A stretch of DNA of 64,000 nt from Candidatus Zixiibacteriota bacterium. Its GTDB lineage: Bacteria; Zixibacteria; MSB-5A5; GN15; FEB-12. Shown in pieces: positions 34,599 to 43,433 of this stretch. The stretch is from the NCBI GenBank assembly GCA_028289585.1, contig JANQPI010000020.1:532039-596038 (forward strand), in the 5' to 3' direction. Position numbers and translations under genes: made by a program. The notes beneath the pieces are model-generated. The model was given only the letters and a program-made list of their open reading frames with translations. It had not been told where the DNA came from and made no database searches. Positions within the stretch are counted from its first letter, which is position 1. Every line of letters starts with the position of its first letter.

Positions 34599-34820
34599 CT
34601 AGTCGCGGTTCAGGTACCGAATGACCAGATAGGTCGAGGCGGCGATCAATGCCGCGGCTCCGGCCGCGCCGAGCAACACCTTGGGATCGCTGATCAGATC
34701 TTTCGTCCGGGTGACAACCTGATGGCGACGGCTATGCATGCCGTTGGCCGCCAGGAGGTCATCGGTAACGTGCGCAATACGCGATTTCCAGGTCCGCAGG
34801 GACGGTTTGACATCGGCCAT
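34599..34820 (-). CDS. Small C-terminally membrane-anchored protein
   Basis: 73 residues from the ATG at 34820, preceded by a GGAGAGATG-type ribosome-binding site. The N-terminal part is charged and helical (TWKSRIAHVTDDLLAANG, HQVVTRTKDLI); the C-terminal VLLGAAGAAALIAASTYLVI is a single membrane span ending in a basic RYLNRD tail. Tail-anchored small proteins of this kind are often stress or envelope associated (it somewhat recalls DUF883/YqjD-type proteins, without clear homology). Function unknown. Confidence 0.7.
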   Translation of the reverse strand: MADVKPSLRTWKSRIAHVTDDLLAANGMHSRRHQVVTRTKDLISDPKVLLGAAGAAALIAASTYLVIRYLNRD

Positions 34821-35090
34821 GATCATCTCTCCTTTGTCTTGTCGTGTCTTAGGTTGGACGGATAACGCGGCCGTTTGTTCCCTTATCGGCGGAAGGGTAC
34901 CGATTCGCCCACCCGAATCGGCGTCTTTGCCGACTAAATTTATCCGCTAACAGTAATATAGCTCAATTACTGAATCTGTCCAGCGGCGGCTCATTGTCAC
35001 TTAACTGTCAGTATCGTACATTTCAACTGCACATCGGGGATGGTTGACCGTCTGTTATGTGCGCGTGGCGATGCCATTCGGGAGGTTACT

Positions 35091-35966
35091 GTGCCAAAAC
35101 GTACTCTACTCTCGCTCGTTCTTATGTGCGGAACGCTCTTACTCACCGCTTGTGACGATGATCCGGTTAGCAGCCCGCCGGCGGGTCCCGAAACACCTCG
35201 ACTCGTCAGTCCATCTTTGCCAGAGATTGGTGATACATCGCTCTACGGAGCCATCGACCCGGTCGTGTCGACGGTAGCGATCGAGCTTGCGCGTCGATCG
35301 GAGTCGAACCGGCAGAGCCTCACGTTGACGCTTCGAACGGTCCGCGACGTCGGCAACAGCGGCGAGTGGATGCTCTCCGGACTGCAGCTCGATTCGGCCG
35401 CGATTACGTACACGCTTCGCGGAGTCGGGATCGCCAAGGGGACGGGGGTACTACCGACCCCAGGCTCGGCGTTTTCGGTTGTCGACTTTTCCGTTCTTCC
35501 GGGGACATACCGATTTGCAATTGAGCTCGACTCGATAAGCGCAGAGTACGAATTGGTGGTGACGGGCTCTTCCGCTGAGATAACTCGTATCAATAATGTT
35601 CCCAATCCCGACCCCGCTGCCCCAGTTCGCTGGCCGCTCTCGGTGAACTCAGCGTATCTTGTCATTCATCCCGTCGACGCTACCTATCTGCCGTTAGTTG
35701 ATAGTTTGCAAGCGACGTTGGAGTCGATCGTCGGTTCGTTTATGACGGCCGACGCACCAACCTACGCCCGATTGATTCCGGTCAACTCAATCTTGACGGG
35801 GATCTATAATACTGAGCGGGTGACCTATTTTCGAGGTGGTGATTTCGCTGCTGCCCTTGACTCGCTGCAAAACCTCCACCAAGCCGGTGCGCTGCCATCT
35901 TCTGACGACGTGCGCATCTGGTTCGAGAACGAGCGCGGGGTGGGCTATTCGAATTCTAGGTTTTAG
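35091..35966 (+). CDS. Hypothetical lipoprotein
   Basis: 291 residues from a GTG with an ideal GGAGG 5 nt upstream, which decides this start over ATG 35040. Lipobox TLLLTAC (Cys at about 22) followed by DDD. The first ~150 residues look like a beta-sandwich ([58 protein letters not shown]); the last ~100 are helical, with [15 protein letters not shown] and [15 protein letters not shown]. No family recognised. Convergent with asnS, overlapping by 4 bp. The 270 bp upstream contain a CGATTCG/CGAATCG hairpin at 34901-34920. Confidence 0.75.
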   Translation: MPKRTLLSLVLMCGTLLLTACDDDPVSSPPAGPETPRLVSPSLPEIGDTSLYGAIDPVVSTVAIELARRSESNRQSLTLTLRTVRDVGNSGEWMLSGLQLDSAAITYTLRGVGIAKGTGVLPTPGSAFSVVDFSVLPGTYRFAIELDSISAEYELVVTGSSAEITRINNVPNPDPAAPVRWPLSVNSAYLVIHPVDATYLPLVDSLQATLESIVGSFMTADAPTYARLIPVNSILTGIYNTERVTYFRGGDFAAALDSLQNLHQAGALPSSDDVRIWFENERGVGYSNSRF

Positions 35967-37363
35967 AACTTCGCCCAGCGGGGGACGCGCGGAAAGGGGA
36001 TGACATCCCGGATATTCGCCATCCCCGTGATGTACATCAGCGCTCGCTCAAACCCCAATCCAAAGCCGGAATGTGGCACCGAGCCGTACTTGCGAATGTC
36101 GAGATACCAACCGTATGTCTCGAAGTCGGTGATGCCATGATGCTTCATGCGATCAGTCAGCACATCGAGGCGCTCCTCACGCTGTGAGCCGCCAATGATC
36201 TCGCCAACTTTTGGCACGAGAACATCCATCGCGCGGACTGTTTTGCCGTCGTCATTCACCCGCATGTAGAACGCTTTGATCTCCTCGGGATAGTCGAAAA
36301 CAATCACCGGTTTCTGGAAAACCTTCTCGGTGAGGTAGCGTTCGTGTTCCGACTGCATGTCGAGCCCCCATTTGACTGGAAACTCGAATGTCTCGCCCGA
36401 CTTCTCGAGGATGCTAATCGCCTCGGTGTAGGGTAACCGTTCGAACTGTGAGTCGATCACTGCTTCGAGCGTTTGCCGCACCTCTTTGTCGACCCAGGTG
36501 CCAAAGAACTCCATTTCGTCGGGGCACTTCTCCAGAGCATAGCGAAAGAGATACTTCAGGAAGTCCTCGGCGAGGTCCATGTTATCTTCGAGCTCGGCCC
36601 AGGCCATCTCCGGTTCGATCATCCAGAATTCGGAGGCATGGCGTGACGTGTTCGAGTTTTCGGCGCGGAATGTCGGCCCGAACGTATAGATGTCCCCCAG
36701 CGCGGTGGCGAGGAGTTCACCTTCGAGTTGCCCGGAGACAGTCAGGTAGGCCTCGGCAGCGAAGAAATCCTTATCCCAGTCGATACCGCCGTCGTCGGTG
36801 CGCGCGACGTTCGTCAGGTCCTGGGTCGTAACACGGAAAAGGTTGCCGGCGCCTTCGCAATCCGACGTGCTGATAATGGGTGTGTGGATGTAGTAGAATC
36901 CGCGTTCCTGATAGTAGGTATGAATGGCGTAGGCCATCCTGGAGCGGATCCGGTTGACCGCGCCGAAGGTGTTGGTGCGCGGACGGAGGTGGGCGATCTC
37001 CCTTAGAAACTCGAACGAATGGCGTTTCTTCTGGAGCGGGAATGACTCGTCGGCGGCCCCGACGAGCGTCACCTCGGCGACTGCGATCTCGTATTTCTGG
37101 CCCTTTCCCTGTGACTCAACCAGCTCGCCTTTCAGTCGGACCGCGGCACCGGTGGCGATGTCGGACAGGACGGGGTGCGCATTAGGCTCGCCAATGACGC
37201 CCTGGATATTCCCCCGGCAGGAGCCGTCGTTGACCTCGATGAAGGCGACCTGTTTGCTCACTCGGATTGTCCGCACCCAGCCGAGAACGGTGACCTCGGT
37301 GCCAAGCGGAACAGCATCATCGATAAGAATGCGCGCTACGCGCGTACGAACGGTGTAATCCAT
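35963..37363 (-). CDS. asnS: Asparaginyl-tRNA synthetase
   Basis: 466 residues from the ATG at 37363 (MDYTVRTRV), with GGAG just upstream; the frame is open to 37423 but the extra 20 residues are unlike AsnRS. Class IIb synthetase: N-terminal OB-fold anticodon domain ([20 protein letters not shown]), catalytic domain with [42 protein letters not shown] (motif 2) and [19 protein letters not shown] (motif 3). The presence of AsnRS means Asn-tRNA can be charged directly. No T-box element was found upstream. Confidence 0.96.
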   Translation of the reverse strand: MDYTVRTRVARILIDDAVPLGTEVTVLGWVRTIRVSKQVAFIEVNDGSCRGNIQGVIGEPNAHPVLSDIATGAAVRLKGELVESQGKGQKYEIAVAEVTLVGAADESFPLQKKRHSFEFLREIAHLRPRTNTFGAVNRIRSRMAYAIHTYYQERGFYYIHTPIISTSDCEGAGNLFRVTTQDLTNVARTDDGGIDWDKDFFAAEAYLTVSGQLEGELLATALGDIYTFGPTFRAENSNTSRHASEFWMIEPEMAWAELEDNMDLAEDFLKYLFRYALEKCPDEMEFFGTWVDKEVRQTLEAVIDSQFERLPYTEAISILEKSGETFEFPVKWGLDMQSEHERYLTEKVFQKPVIVFDYPEEIKAFYMRVNDDGKTVRAMDVLVPKVGEIIGGSQREERLDVLTDRMKHHGITDFETYGWYLDIRKYGSVPHSGFGLGFERALMYITGMANIRDVIPFPRVPRWAKF

Positions 37364-37870
37364 CTCCAACTCCCGCGGGTTCGAGCCGCACTGATCGGGG
37401 GTAGGTAATCGAATCGGTCCCATTGGGCAAGGCGATTCCCGCCGGCTTTGCCGGCTTCAGGCATAGGTGTTGCCTGCCTCAGGTGATGTTCGGCAATGGC
37501 GAAGCTTGGTGTCTAGCGATGCCACGGGGCTAGCAGTGCCGGGAGACTGACAACGACAGTTTGGATTTGATGAATGATGCAACAACCGGAGAGCTGCTCC
37601 GTATAACGGATCAAACAGAGGGGGATCGGTACCCCGGCGGCATTTGAGCCTCGTGAGGCGATCGCCGGCGGATTTATCCGAGCCAGGGATTAGCGTGACA
37701 GGAGAGACTGTCCCTCTAAGGAAGTGACCGGTTTGGGCATCTGGGCACAGGTGCCCGACCGAAGAACAAAGGAACGACTAAAGACTCCATCTTCGCATAC
37801 CCAACAATTCCCAACCTATCATTTCAGCCGTGACCGCCCCCGGATTCCCCATCCGGGGCGGTTGCTTTAT
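37364..37870 (+). ncRNA. Candidate large structured RNA between asnS and the GDP-mannose gene
   Basis: A 512-bp gene-free stretch. From about 37439 the + strand is packed with potential helices: GCCGGC/GCCGGC, CAGGCA...TGCCTG, GGAG/CTCC, GGGG...CCCC, CCGGCGG...CGCCGG enclosing GCCTC/GAGGC, GACAG/CTGTC, and GGGCAC/GTGCCC; a less structured linker then leads to a strong terminator at 37833-37862. No + strand gene precedes it (35091 is convergent with asnS), so the terminator probably belongs to a dedicated RNA of up to ~430 nt. Signature sequences of RNase P RNA, tmRNA, SRP RNA and common riboswitches were looked for and not seen. The region before 37439 should also hold the asnS promoter. Confidence 0.55.
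37833..37870 (+). terminator. Rho-independent terminator of the candidate RNA
   Basis: ACCGCCCCCGGAT (37833-37845) pairs with ATCCGGGGCGGT (37851-37862) with one bulged C and a 5-base loop, followed by TGCTTTAT. The minus-strand side lacks T residues. It ends 6 bp before the stop codon of the convergent gene at 37876. Confidence 0.75.
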
Positions 37871-37875
37871 GGGCT

Positions 37876-40383
37876 TCAGTCATCGCCGTTCTGGCAGGAC
37901 TCGACCACGCCGCGATAGTGACTGAGCAGACGTTCGGTCGTCCCGGCATCAGTTGATTCGGCCATGATATTAAACGACGCCCGGAAGCGGTCGGGGGAAA
38001 TCAAAACCCAGCCGTTATCCTCGAAGACCCGGACACCGTCGATCAACTGACGCTCTTTGTCGCTTGAGCTCGTAATCAACTGGCGCATGACCGTCCCCCG
38101 CTTCGACCACGGACACGGCACCGACGTACTGTCCCAGTTGAAGCGGGCGAACTTCTGGCGGAGTGTTTCAAGTTTCTGTCCGGTTCGGGCGAGCAGTTCC
38201 AGGATATGTACGGCGCCAATCATAGCGTCGGACGCGGTCTGGAAGCCGGGGAAGATAAATCCGCCGCGGGTCCCACCAACGAATTCGGCAATCCCTTTGA
38301 GGCGAACGTCCATCATTGCCCGGTGATCTCCGGCGACACGAAGCACCTCGACACCGTACTGTTTGGCGATCTCTTCGACGCCCATCGAGGCGCCGACCGG
38401 AACAGCGATCCGCTCCGGTCGATTCAATTGGACATAGAGATCGGTGACCATGAGCAACAGGAGATGAGGATCGATGACCGCACCTGCTTCGTCGATGATC
38501 GTCATCTTCTCTGCGGGAGGATTGATGATCAACCCGAGATCGGCGCCGACCGACGTTACGATCGCTGACATGCGGCGTATCGCCTCGTCGAGCGAGTCAC
38601 TGGCAATCGAGAAGCGGCGCGGGTTGAGCGAAGCGTTTAGCTCGGTGACCGTTACGCCCAAACGCGTGAACAGTTCGGGGAAGATTTCGGCCGATGCGCC
38701 GTTACTGTGATCAATGACGATATTGAACTCCGCATTGCGGATCACCTCGATGTCGATCTCTTTCAAGAAGGTTGAGCGATAATCGTCGAGGACACGACCC
38801 GGGGCGTCGAGATGACCGATTGCTTCAATCGATGCGAGTGGGTAGTCCTCGCCAAAGTAATTCCGTTCGATCTTCTTTTGTTTGGCCGGGGGAATGTCGA
38901 GACCGGTCGAGTCGATGCAGATGATATCGACCTGGCGCCAGTCCTCCGGATTGTGTCGGACATAGATCCCAGCGTCGTACTGCCCCTGGCGCAGCCCGTA
39001 GCGAAGCACCGGCATCGGGGTCGTGCCAAGATCGGAAACATCAACACCCGTTGCAAGCAGCCCGGCGATGACTCCCCGGCGGAGCAGGCGGGAGATATCT
39101 GATGCGTCACGACTTGTCACCACACGACCATTGGCGCCAAGCATCGCGCCGATGGCGCTACCGATACGGACGGTCATCTCCGGGGTTAATTCGGTGAGAG
39201 CGATTCCGGTTACTTTGGAGTCGGTGAAGAGCTCGCGACTCCACTTCTCTCCCCAGACGAGCGAACGGGAAACGATTGCTCCCTCGTCCACGGTCTTACC
39301 GGGCCAAATGCGGCAGTTGGCGCGAATGGTCGCCTGTTCCCCGATCTGCGATTCATCAGATAGGATCGAATCGTCGAGTGCCTGGACGTCGCGACCGACG
39401 GTAACGTTACTGCCGACGATCACGCCGGAGAACTTCGCCGTGTCGCCGATGGTCGTGTGATCCCAGATAATCGTATCTGAGATATCGCAGCGATTCCCAA
39501 TCGCCGAACGGTTGCCAAGCACACAGTTTTCCAGTTTGGTTTCAAGGCCAACTTTGCACCCGGTCCCCAGGATGACGGTACCGTCAATCTCCACCGAGTC
39601 GGGCATATCGACACCGGGGGCGCGATAGAGCGTTCCGCTGCCAATCTTTTCTGCTTCCAACCCGAGATTGAGTCGCAGGCTCCCCGTGAACAGGTCCTGG
39701 TGAACACGATGGTACTCGTCGACGTTCCCGACATCCTTCCAGTAGCCGGGCATGATGTTGCCGTAGAGCCCCATCTTTTTTTGAAGCATCGATGGGAAAA
39801 GATTCTGCGAGAAGTCGAAATTAGTCGCCTGCGGGATCATCTCGATCGCACTCGGTTCGAGAATGTAGATGCCGGTATTGATCGTATCGGAAAACGCCTC
39901 GCCCCAGGTTGGCTTCTCGAGGAAACGTACAATCTTACCCTCGTCGTCAGTAATCACGATCCCGTAGGCGAGGGGGTTCTCCGCCCGGGTTAGCACGATG
40001 GTCGCATCGGCCTGACGAGATCTATGCCAGTCTACGGCAGCGGCCAGATCGAAATCCGTGACAACGTCACCGGAGATAATCAGCACCGGCTCGTCGACGG
40101 TCGGGAGGGCATAGCGAACAGCACCAGCGGTACCAAAGTCGTCGTCCGGCTGTGCGTACGTCATGGAAACTCCGAACTTTGAACCGTCGCCGAAGTAGTT
40201 CCGAATGACTTCCGGCTGGAAATAGAGCAGCGACGTCATGTCGGCGATACCCGCTGCTTTGAGCGAATTGACGACATGGTGCATCATCGGCAGGTTGCCG
40301 ATCGGGACCATCGGTTTGGGAACGTTGATTGACAGCGGGCGCAGTCTCGTGCCAAAACCGCCAGCCATGATTATCGCTTTCAC
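37876..40383 (-). CDS. Mannose-1-phosphate guanylyltransferase-like protein with degenerate phosphomannomutase domain
   Basis: 835 residues in three parts. Residues ~1-235: nucleotidyltransferase with MKAIIMAGGFGTRLRPLS and VPKPMVPIGNLPM, as in GDP-mannose pyrophosphorylases. ~245-370: left-handed beta-helix hexapeptide repeats (GTGCKVGLETKLENCVLG, TIIW.. style). ~380-835: phosphohexomutase-like domain. In this last part the active site is lost: the phosphoserine loop reads YVRHNPEDW instead of TASHNP, and the metal loop reads IINPPAEKM instead of D-G-D-A-D-R. The mutase half is thus probably regulatory or structural. Similar degenerate fusions occur in other bacteria. Product GDP-mannose (inferred) would feed glycans. 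Confidence 0.85.
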   Translation of the reverse strand: MKAIIMAGGFGTRLRPLSINVPKPMVPIGNLPMMHHVVNSLKAAGIADMTSLLYFQPEVIRNYFGDGSKFGVSMTYAQPDDDFGTAGAVRYALPTVDEPVLIISGDVVTDFDLAAAVDWHRSRQADATIVLTRAENPLAYGIVITDDEGKIVRFLEKPTWGEAFSDTINTGIYILEPSAIEMIPQATNFDFSQNLFPSMLQKKMGLYGNIMPGYWKDVGNVDEYHRVHQDLFTGSLRLNLGLEAEKIGSGTLYRAPGVDMPDSVEIDGTVILGTGCKVGLETKLENCVLGNRSAIGNRCDISDTIIWDHTTIGDTAKFSGVIVGSNVTVGRDVQALDDSILSDESQIGEQATIRANCRIWPGKTVDEGAIVSRSLVWGEKWSRELFTDSKVTGIALTELTPEMTVRIGSAIGAMLGANGRVVTSRDASDISRLLRRGVIAGLLATGVDVSDLGTTPMPVLRYGLRQGQYDAGIYVRHNPEDWRQVDIICIDSTGLDIPPAKQKKIERNYFGEDYPLASIEAIGHLDAPGRVLDDYRSTFLKEIDIEVIRNAEFNIVIDHSNGASAEIFPELFTRLGVTVTELNASLNPRRFSIASDSLDEAIRRMSAIVTSVGADLGLIINPPAEKMTIIDEAGAVIDPHLLLLMVTDLYVQLNRPERIAVPVGASMGVEEIAKQYGVEVLRVAGDHRAMMDVRLKGIAEFVGGTRGGFIFPGFQTASDAMIGAVHILELLARTGQKLETLRQKFARFNWDSTSVPCPWSKRGTVMRQLITSSSDKERQLIDGVRVFEDNGWVLISPDRFRASFNIMAESTDAGTTERLLSHYRGVVESCQNGDD

Positions 40384-40420
40384 GCGATTACTCCTTTACT
40401 CGGGATAGATATCGCAACCA

Positions 40421-41089
40421 TCAGTCGTCCGGCCACCAGCCGTGCTTGTGCAGCGAATGGGTGATGTCGGTGAAGTTTCGGAAGGGAGTATACGGAATCC
40501 GATGTTCGTCGCAATATCGCGCGAGGTCTTTTGTCGCAAACAGCCAGTCGGCAGCGCGCGTGGCGCACAGATCGGAGTAGCCATCGCCAACAAATACGAC
40601 TTTACGACTCGGGTATTGCTCACGTAACTCCCGGATACGTTCCTCCTTGCACGAGCCGCACCGCGCACAGTCGCTATTGGCGTGGGGGAAGGAGATTGCT
40701 ACCCGTCCGTCGGTGTCAATCTCTCCGTGATTCGCGATAAGCGGAATGGTATCGAAGCCATGGCGAGCCAGAATCGGTCGAATGTACAGATCGAGTCCAT
40801 CGGAGAGGATCGTCATCGGACTCTCGACCGCGGTTGCCCGCTCGACAAACTGCACGAATGTTGGGTCGAGCCAGAACTGATCCAGCCAGCCCGGCCACAC
40901 CCCGTCTGGAATCGTCGACATCGCCGCTTCCTGCGACATGCACTCGCGTGTGGAAAGCCGACCCGATTTCCAATCGGGAAGGAGCGCCAGATTTCGTCCC
41001 TCGGAAAACTCAGTATAGAACGCAGCTCCGACATCTTTCCGGCAGATCGTACCGTCGAAGTCGACCGTGAGTAGAGGAGTCTGCGGCAT
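40421..41089 (-). CDS. HAD-family phosphatase, MtnX-like
   Basis: 222 residues. HAD motif I is LLTVDFDGTICRKD (nucleophile D9 and D11), motif II is MTILSDGLD, and motif III/IV is KVVFVGDGYSDLCAT. A CARCGSCKEERI segment with three cysteines matches the MtnX/PSPase-like subgroup (2-hydroxy-3-keto-5-methylthiopentenyl-1-phosphate phosphatase) and may bind metal. No other methionine-salvage gene lies nearby, so the precise substrate is open; a phosphoserine-phosphatase-like role is the alternative. Overlaps the ctp gene by 1 bp. Confidence 0.82.
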   Translation of the reverse strand: MPQTPLLTVDFDGTICRKDVGAAFYTEFSEGRNLALLPDWKSGRLSTRECMSQEAAMSTIPDGVWPGWLDQFWLDPTFVQFVERATAVESPMTILSDGLDLYIRPILARHGFDTIPLIANHGEIDTDGRVAISFPHANSDCARCGSCKEERIRELREQYPSRKVVFVGDGYSDLCATRAADWLFATKDLARYCDEHRIPYTPFRNFTDITHSLHKHGWWPDD

Positions 41090-42684
41090 TACCGTTCCGC
41101 CGAAAGGATCGTCTCCGAGGCAATCGCGATCACGGGATCCGATGGAACAAGCACATCACGATACGTTTCGAATTCACCAAAGCGGCGTTGCCAGGCCAAC
41201 TCTGCCAATCGCATGGTGATATGTCCGGCGTGCGTCTCCCAGACAGCATCATCTCTCGCTGCGGCATCGGCGAGTAGAGACGCAGCTATCGGGATCGCCT
41301 CGGGCAGCCCTGCTTCCAGTTGCGCGATGTCGAGCAGGGTGCGCGCGGCACGTGTTGTCTCCGACGTATATACGAAGTCACGTTCGAGGGCGAATGTTCG
41401 GAACCGATCCAACCATTCGCGCGGGAGTGGTGCTCCCACTCCGCTGGTAGCAGTTAGCTCCTCTTCATGAAGAGATGCGAACTCTCGGAGCAGACCGGTT
41501 GCTTCCAACCGACGGGGGAAAGCATCGATCGAGGGATCTCGAACGACGATATCGGGAGCGATACCGGTACCGGTGTCACTCAGTTCACTGTTGAAGGCAT
41601 TCAGATAGCGACCGTCTGCCAGGTAGTACCGTGAGATCGTTAGCCGGAGTGCGCTACCGTCGGTAAGTGGCGTGAATCCCTGGACGAGCCCTTTGCCGAA
41701 TGTTGTATCCCCAATCAACAGGGCACGGTCATTTGCCTGCAGGGCACCGGCAAAGATCTCGGCGGCCGAGGCGGAGGCATTGTCGATCAGAACGGCTACC
41801 GGCAATCCGTCGGCATGATCTCTTGAGCGAGCGCGATACTCCTCTTCGTTCCAGCGGGAGCGGCCGTCAGTCCCAACAATAAACGCTCCCTCGGGAAGCA
41901 GGAGCTCGGCGGTCGCAAACGCCTCTCCAAGCAACCCTCCTGGATTGCCGCGAACGTCAATGATGACACCACGGATGGCATCAGGCGTAGTCGTCAGTAA
42001 TGAATCGAGACTCGCTTCGAGGTCATCGGCGACCCCCGAGCCGAAGTCATCGATGCGAACGTACAAGAGCGAATCTGCGGTCAGGCCGGAATAGGGAATG
42101 TGCAGCAGATCGATCTTTTGACGCGTGACGCCGATTTCGAGTGTGTCGTTGAGCGACGGTCGAGAGATCGTGAGCATGACCTCTGAACCTGATTCACCCC
42201 GTAACAGCTCGATCGCTTGCAGTCCCGACAGGTCAACGAGCAACTGACTGTCGGCAGCGAGTATGACATCACCCAGCAGCAGTCCGGCTTCGGCCGCGGG
42301 ACCGTTGCGACGAACCGAAACGATTTCCAGCCCGTCATCACGACGCATGATTGAAACGCCAATTCCGCCATATGTCCCTCCCCATTCTTCGCGCATCTGG
42401 TCAAATCTCGACGGGGGGAGATAGTCGGAATAGCGATCAAGTTCGCCGATCATGGCCGCCATGCCCTGATCAAACATACGATCCCAGTTGAGAGTGTCCG
42501 GATAGCGGTCGCGGACCTCTACCGCGGTTCGAGTGACCCAGAGTCGCAGCTCCAGATCGGGGTCAGACATTACCCAGACGCCCAGTCCGCCGCCGAAGAA
42601 GACCAGTGCCAGCGAAATGACAAATGAGAGCAGTAGCTCACGACGCGTAACGCGGTCTTGCTCAGGCTGTGAATCGATCATCAC
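41089..42684 (-). CDS. ctp: S41-family C-terminal processing peptidase
   Basis: 531 residues. An N-terminal membrane anchor (LLLSFVISLALVFFGGGLGVWVM) places the enzyme in the periplasm. A PDZ domain spans about 95-190 (GGIGVSIMRRDDGLEIVSV, GPAAEAGLLLGDVILAAD), followed by the protease core: GVIIDVRGNPGGLL, IDNASASAAEIFAGAL with the catalytic Ser, and TFGKGLVQGFTPL with the catalytic Lys of the Ser-Lys dyad. About 150 C-terminal residues form an extra helical region. Tail-specific proteases trim or degrade envelope proteins. Overlaps tmk by 4 bp. Confidence 0.94.
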   Translation of the reverse strand: MMIDSQPEQDRVTRRELLLSFVISLALVFFGGGLGVWVMSDPDLELRLWVTRTAVEVRDRYPDTLNWDRMFDQGMAAMIGELDRYSDYLPPSRFDQMREEWGGTYGGIGVSIMRRDDGLEIVSVRRNGPAAEAGLLLGDVILAADSQLLVDLSGLQAIELLRGESGSEVMLTISRPSLNDTLEIGVTRQKIDLLHIPYSGLTADSLLYVRIDDFGSGVADDLEASLDSLLTTTPDAIRGVIIDVRGNPGGLLGEAFATAELLLPEGAFIVGTDGRSRWNEEEYRARSRDHADGLPVAVLIDNASASAAEIFAGALQANDRALLIGDTTFGKGLVQGFTPLTDGSALRLTISRYYLADGRYLNAFNSELSDTGTGIAPDIVVRDPSIDAFPRRLEATGLLREFASLHEEELTATSGVGAPLPREWLDRFRTFALERDFVYTSETTRAARTLLDIAQLEAGLPEAIPIAASLLADAAARDDAVWETHAGHITMRLAELAWQRRFGEFETYRDVLVPSDPVIAIASETILSAER

Positions 42685-43331
42685 GTGCGTTTCCAGCGGC
42701 GGAAGGCGGCATCAATCGTTCGTTTCACCTGATTAAACACCGTGTCGGCCGAGGCCGTTGCATCGATCACCACGATTCGCCGGGGTTCTCGTCGGGCGAT
42801 CGCCTGGAAGCCCTTACGAACCCGCTCGAAGAACGCTCGCGGCTCTTTTTCAAGCCGATCGGGTTCTTTGCCACGGCGCTCCATCGCGATGTCGAGGGGG
42901 AGGTCGAAGAGCAACGTGAGATCCGGTTGGTAGCCGCCGGTTGCAAACCGGTTGAGCTTGTTAACCATGGCGAGATCGAGCTTACGACCGTACCCCTGGT
43001 AAGCGGTCGTCGAATCGTAGAACCGATCGGCGAGGACGATCTCCCCTCGTTGCAGAGCCGGAGTGATCTGCGAGGCCATCAGGTCGGCTCGGGCCGCCTC
43101 ATAGAGAAACAGCTCCGCGACGGCGTCGATCGAATTCTTGGAGAGGAGAACGAGATCGCGAATTGCTTCGGCGGTCGGAGTCGTTCCCGGCTCGCGAACA
43201 AGTCGTACCATGTCGCCCCGTTCTCGAAGCCAGGCAAAGGCGCGATCGGCGGCGGTTGACTTCCCGCAGCCATCGATTCCTTCAAACGTGATCAAGACTC
43301 CGGGTTGGGGGCGACGTCGTGGCAGAGGCAT
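42681..43331 (-). CDS. tmk: Thymidylate kinase
   Basis: 216 residues. Phosphorylates dTMP to dTDP. P-loop VLITFEGIDGCGKSTAADRA, the dTMP-binding DR(F/Y) motif in VLADRFYDSTTAYQGYGR, REPGTTPTAEAIRDL, and LTLLFDLPLDIAMERRGKEPD with the lid-region arginines. It follows ino1 on the minus strand with a 102-bp gap that contains a GC-rich hairpin, so it may start a new transcript. Confidence 0.95.
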   Translation of the reverse strand: MPLPRRRPQPGVLITFEGIDGCGKSTAADRAFAWLRERGDMVRLVREPGTTPTAEAIRDLVLLSKNSIDAVAELFLYEAARADLMASQITPALQRGEIVLADRFYDSTTAYQGYGRKLDLAMVNKLNRFATGGYQPDLTLLFDLPLDIAMERRGKEPDRLEKEPRAFFERVRKGFQAIARREPRRIVVIDATASADTVFNQVKRTIDAAFRRWKRT

Positions 43332-43380
43332 AGAGACAGGAAACGGTAGTCAGGCGGTCGGCACAAGCCCCCAACGAGAA

Positions 43381-43409
43381 GCCGGCCGCAACGGTAAGTT
43401 GCGGCCGGC
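43381..43409 (-). terminator. GC-rich hairpin downstream of ino1
   Basis: GCCGGCCGCAAC (43381-43392) and GTTGCGGCCGGC (43398-43409) form a perfect 12-bp stem with a 5-base loop. On the minus strand it is followed only by TTCTCGTT, so termination of the ino1 transcript is probable but possibly inefficient. Confidence 0.55.
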
Positions 43410-43433
43410 CGAACAATGCCCACGGTGATGGGG

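Noticed and set aside
37376-37390. GGGTTCGAGCC-like T-arm upstream of asnS, possible tRNA
   Set aside because: No matching acceptor, D or anticodon stem around it.
37364-37875. RNase P RNA, tmRNA or T-box leader in the asnS upstream region
   Set aside because: The conserved RNase P P4 sequences, tmRNA tag frame and TTCGA arm, and the T-box GGGTGGNACCGCG element were looked for on both strands and not found.
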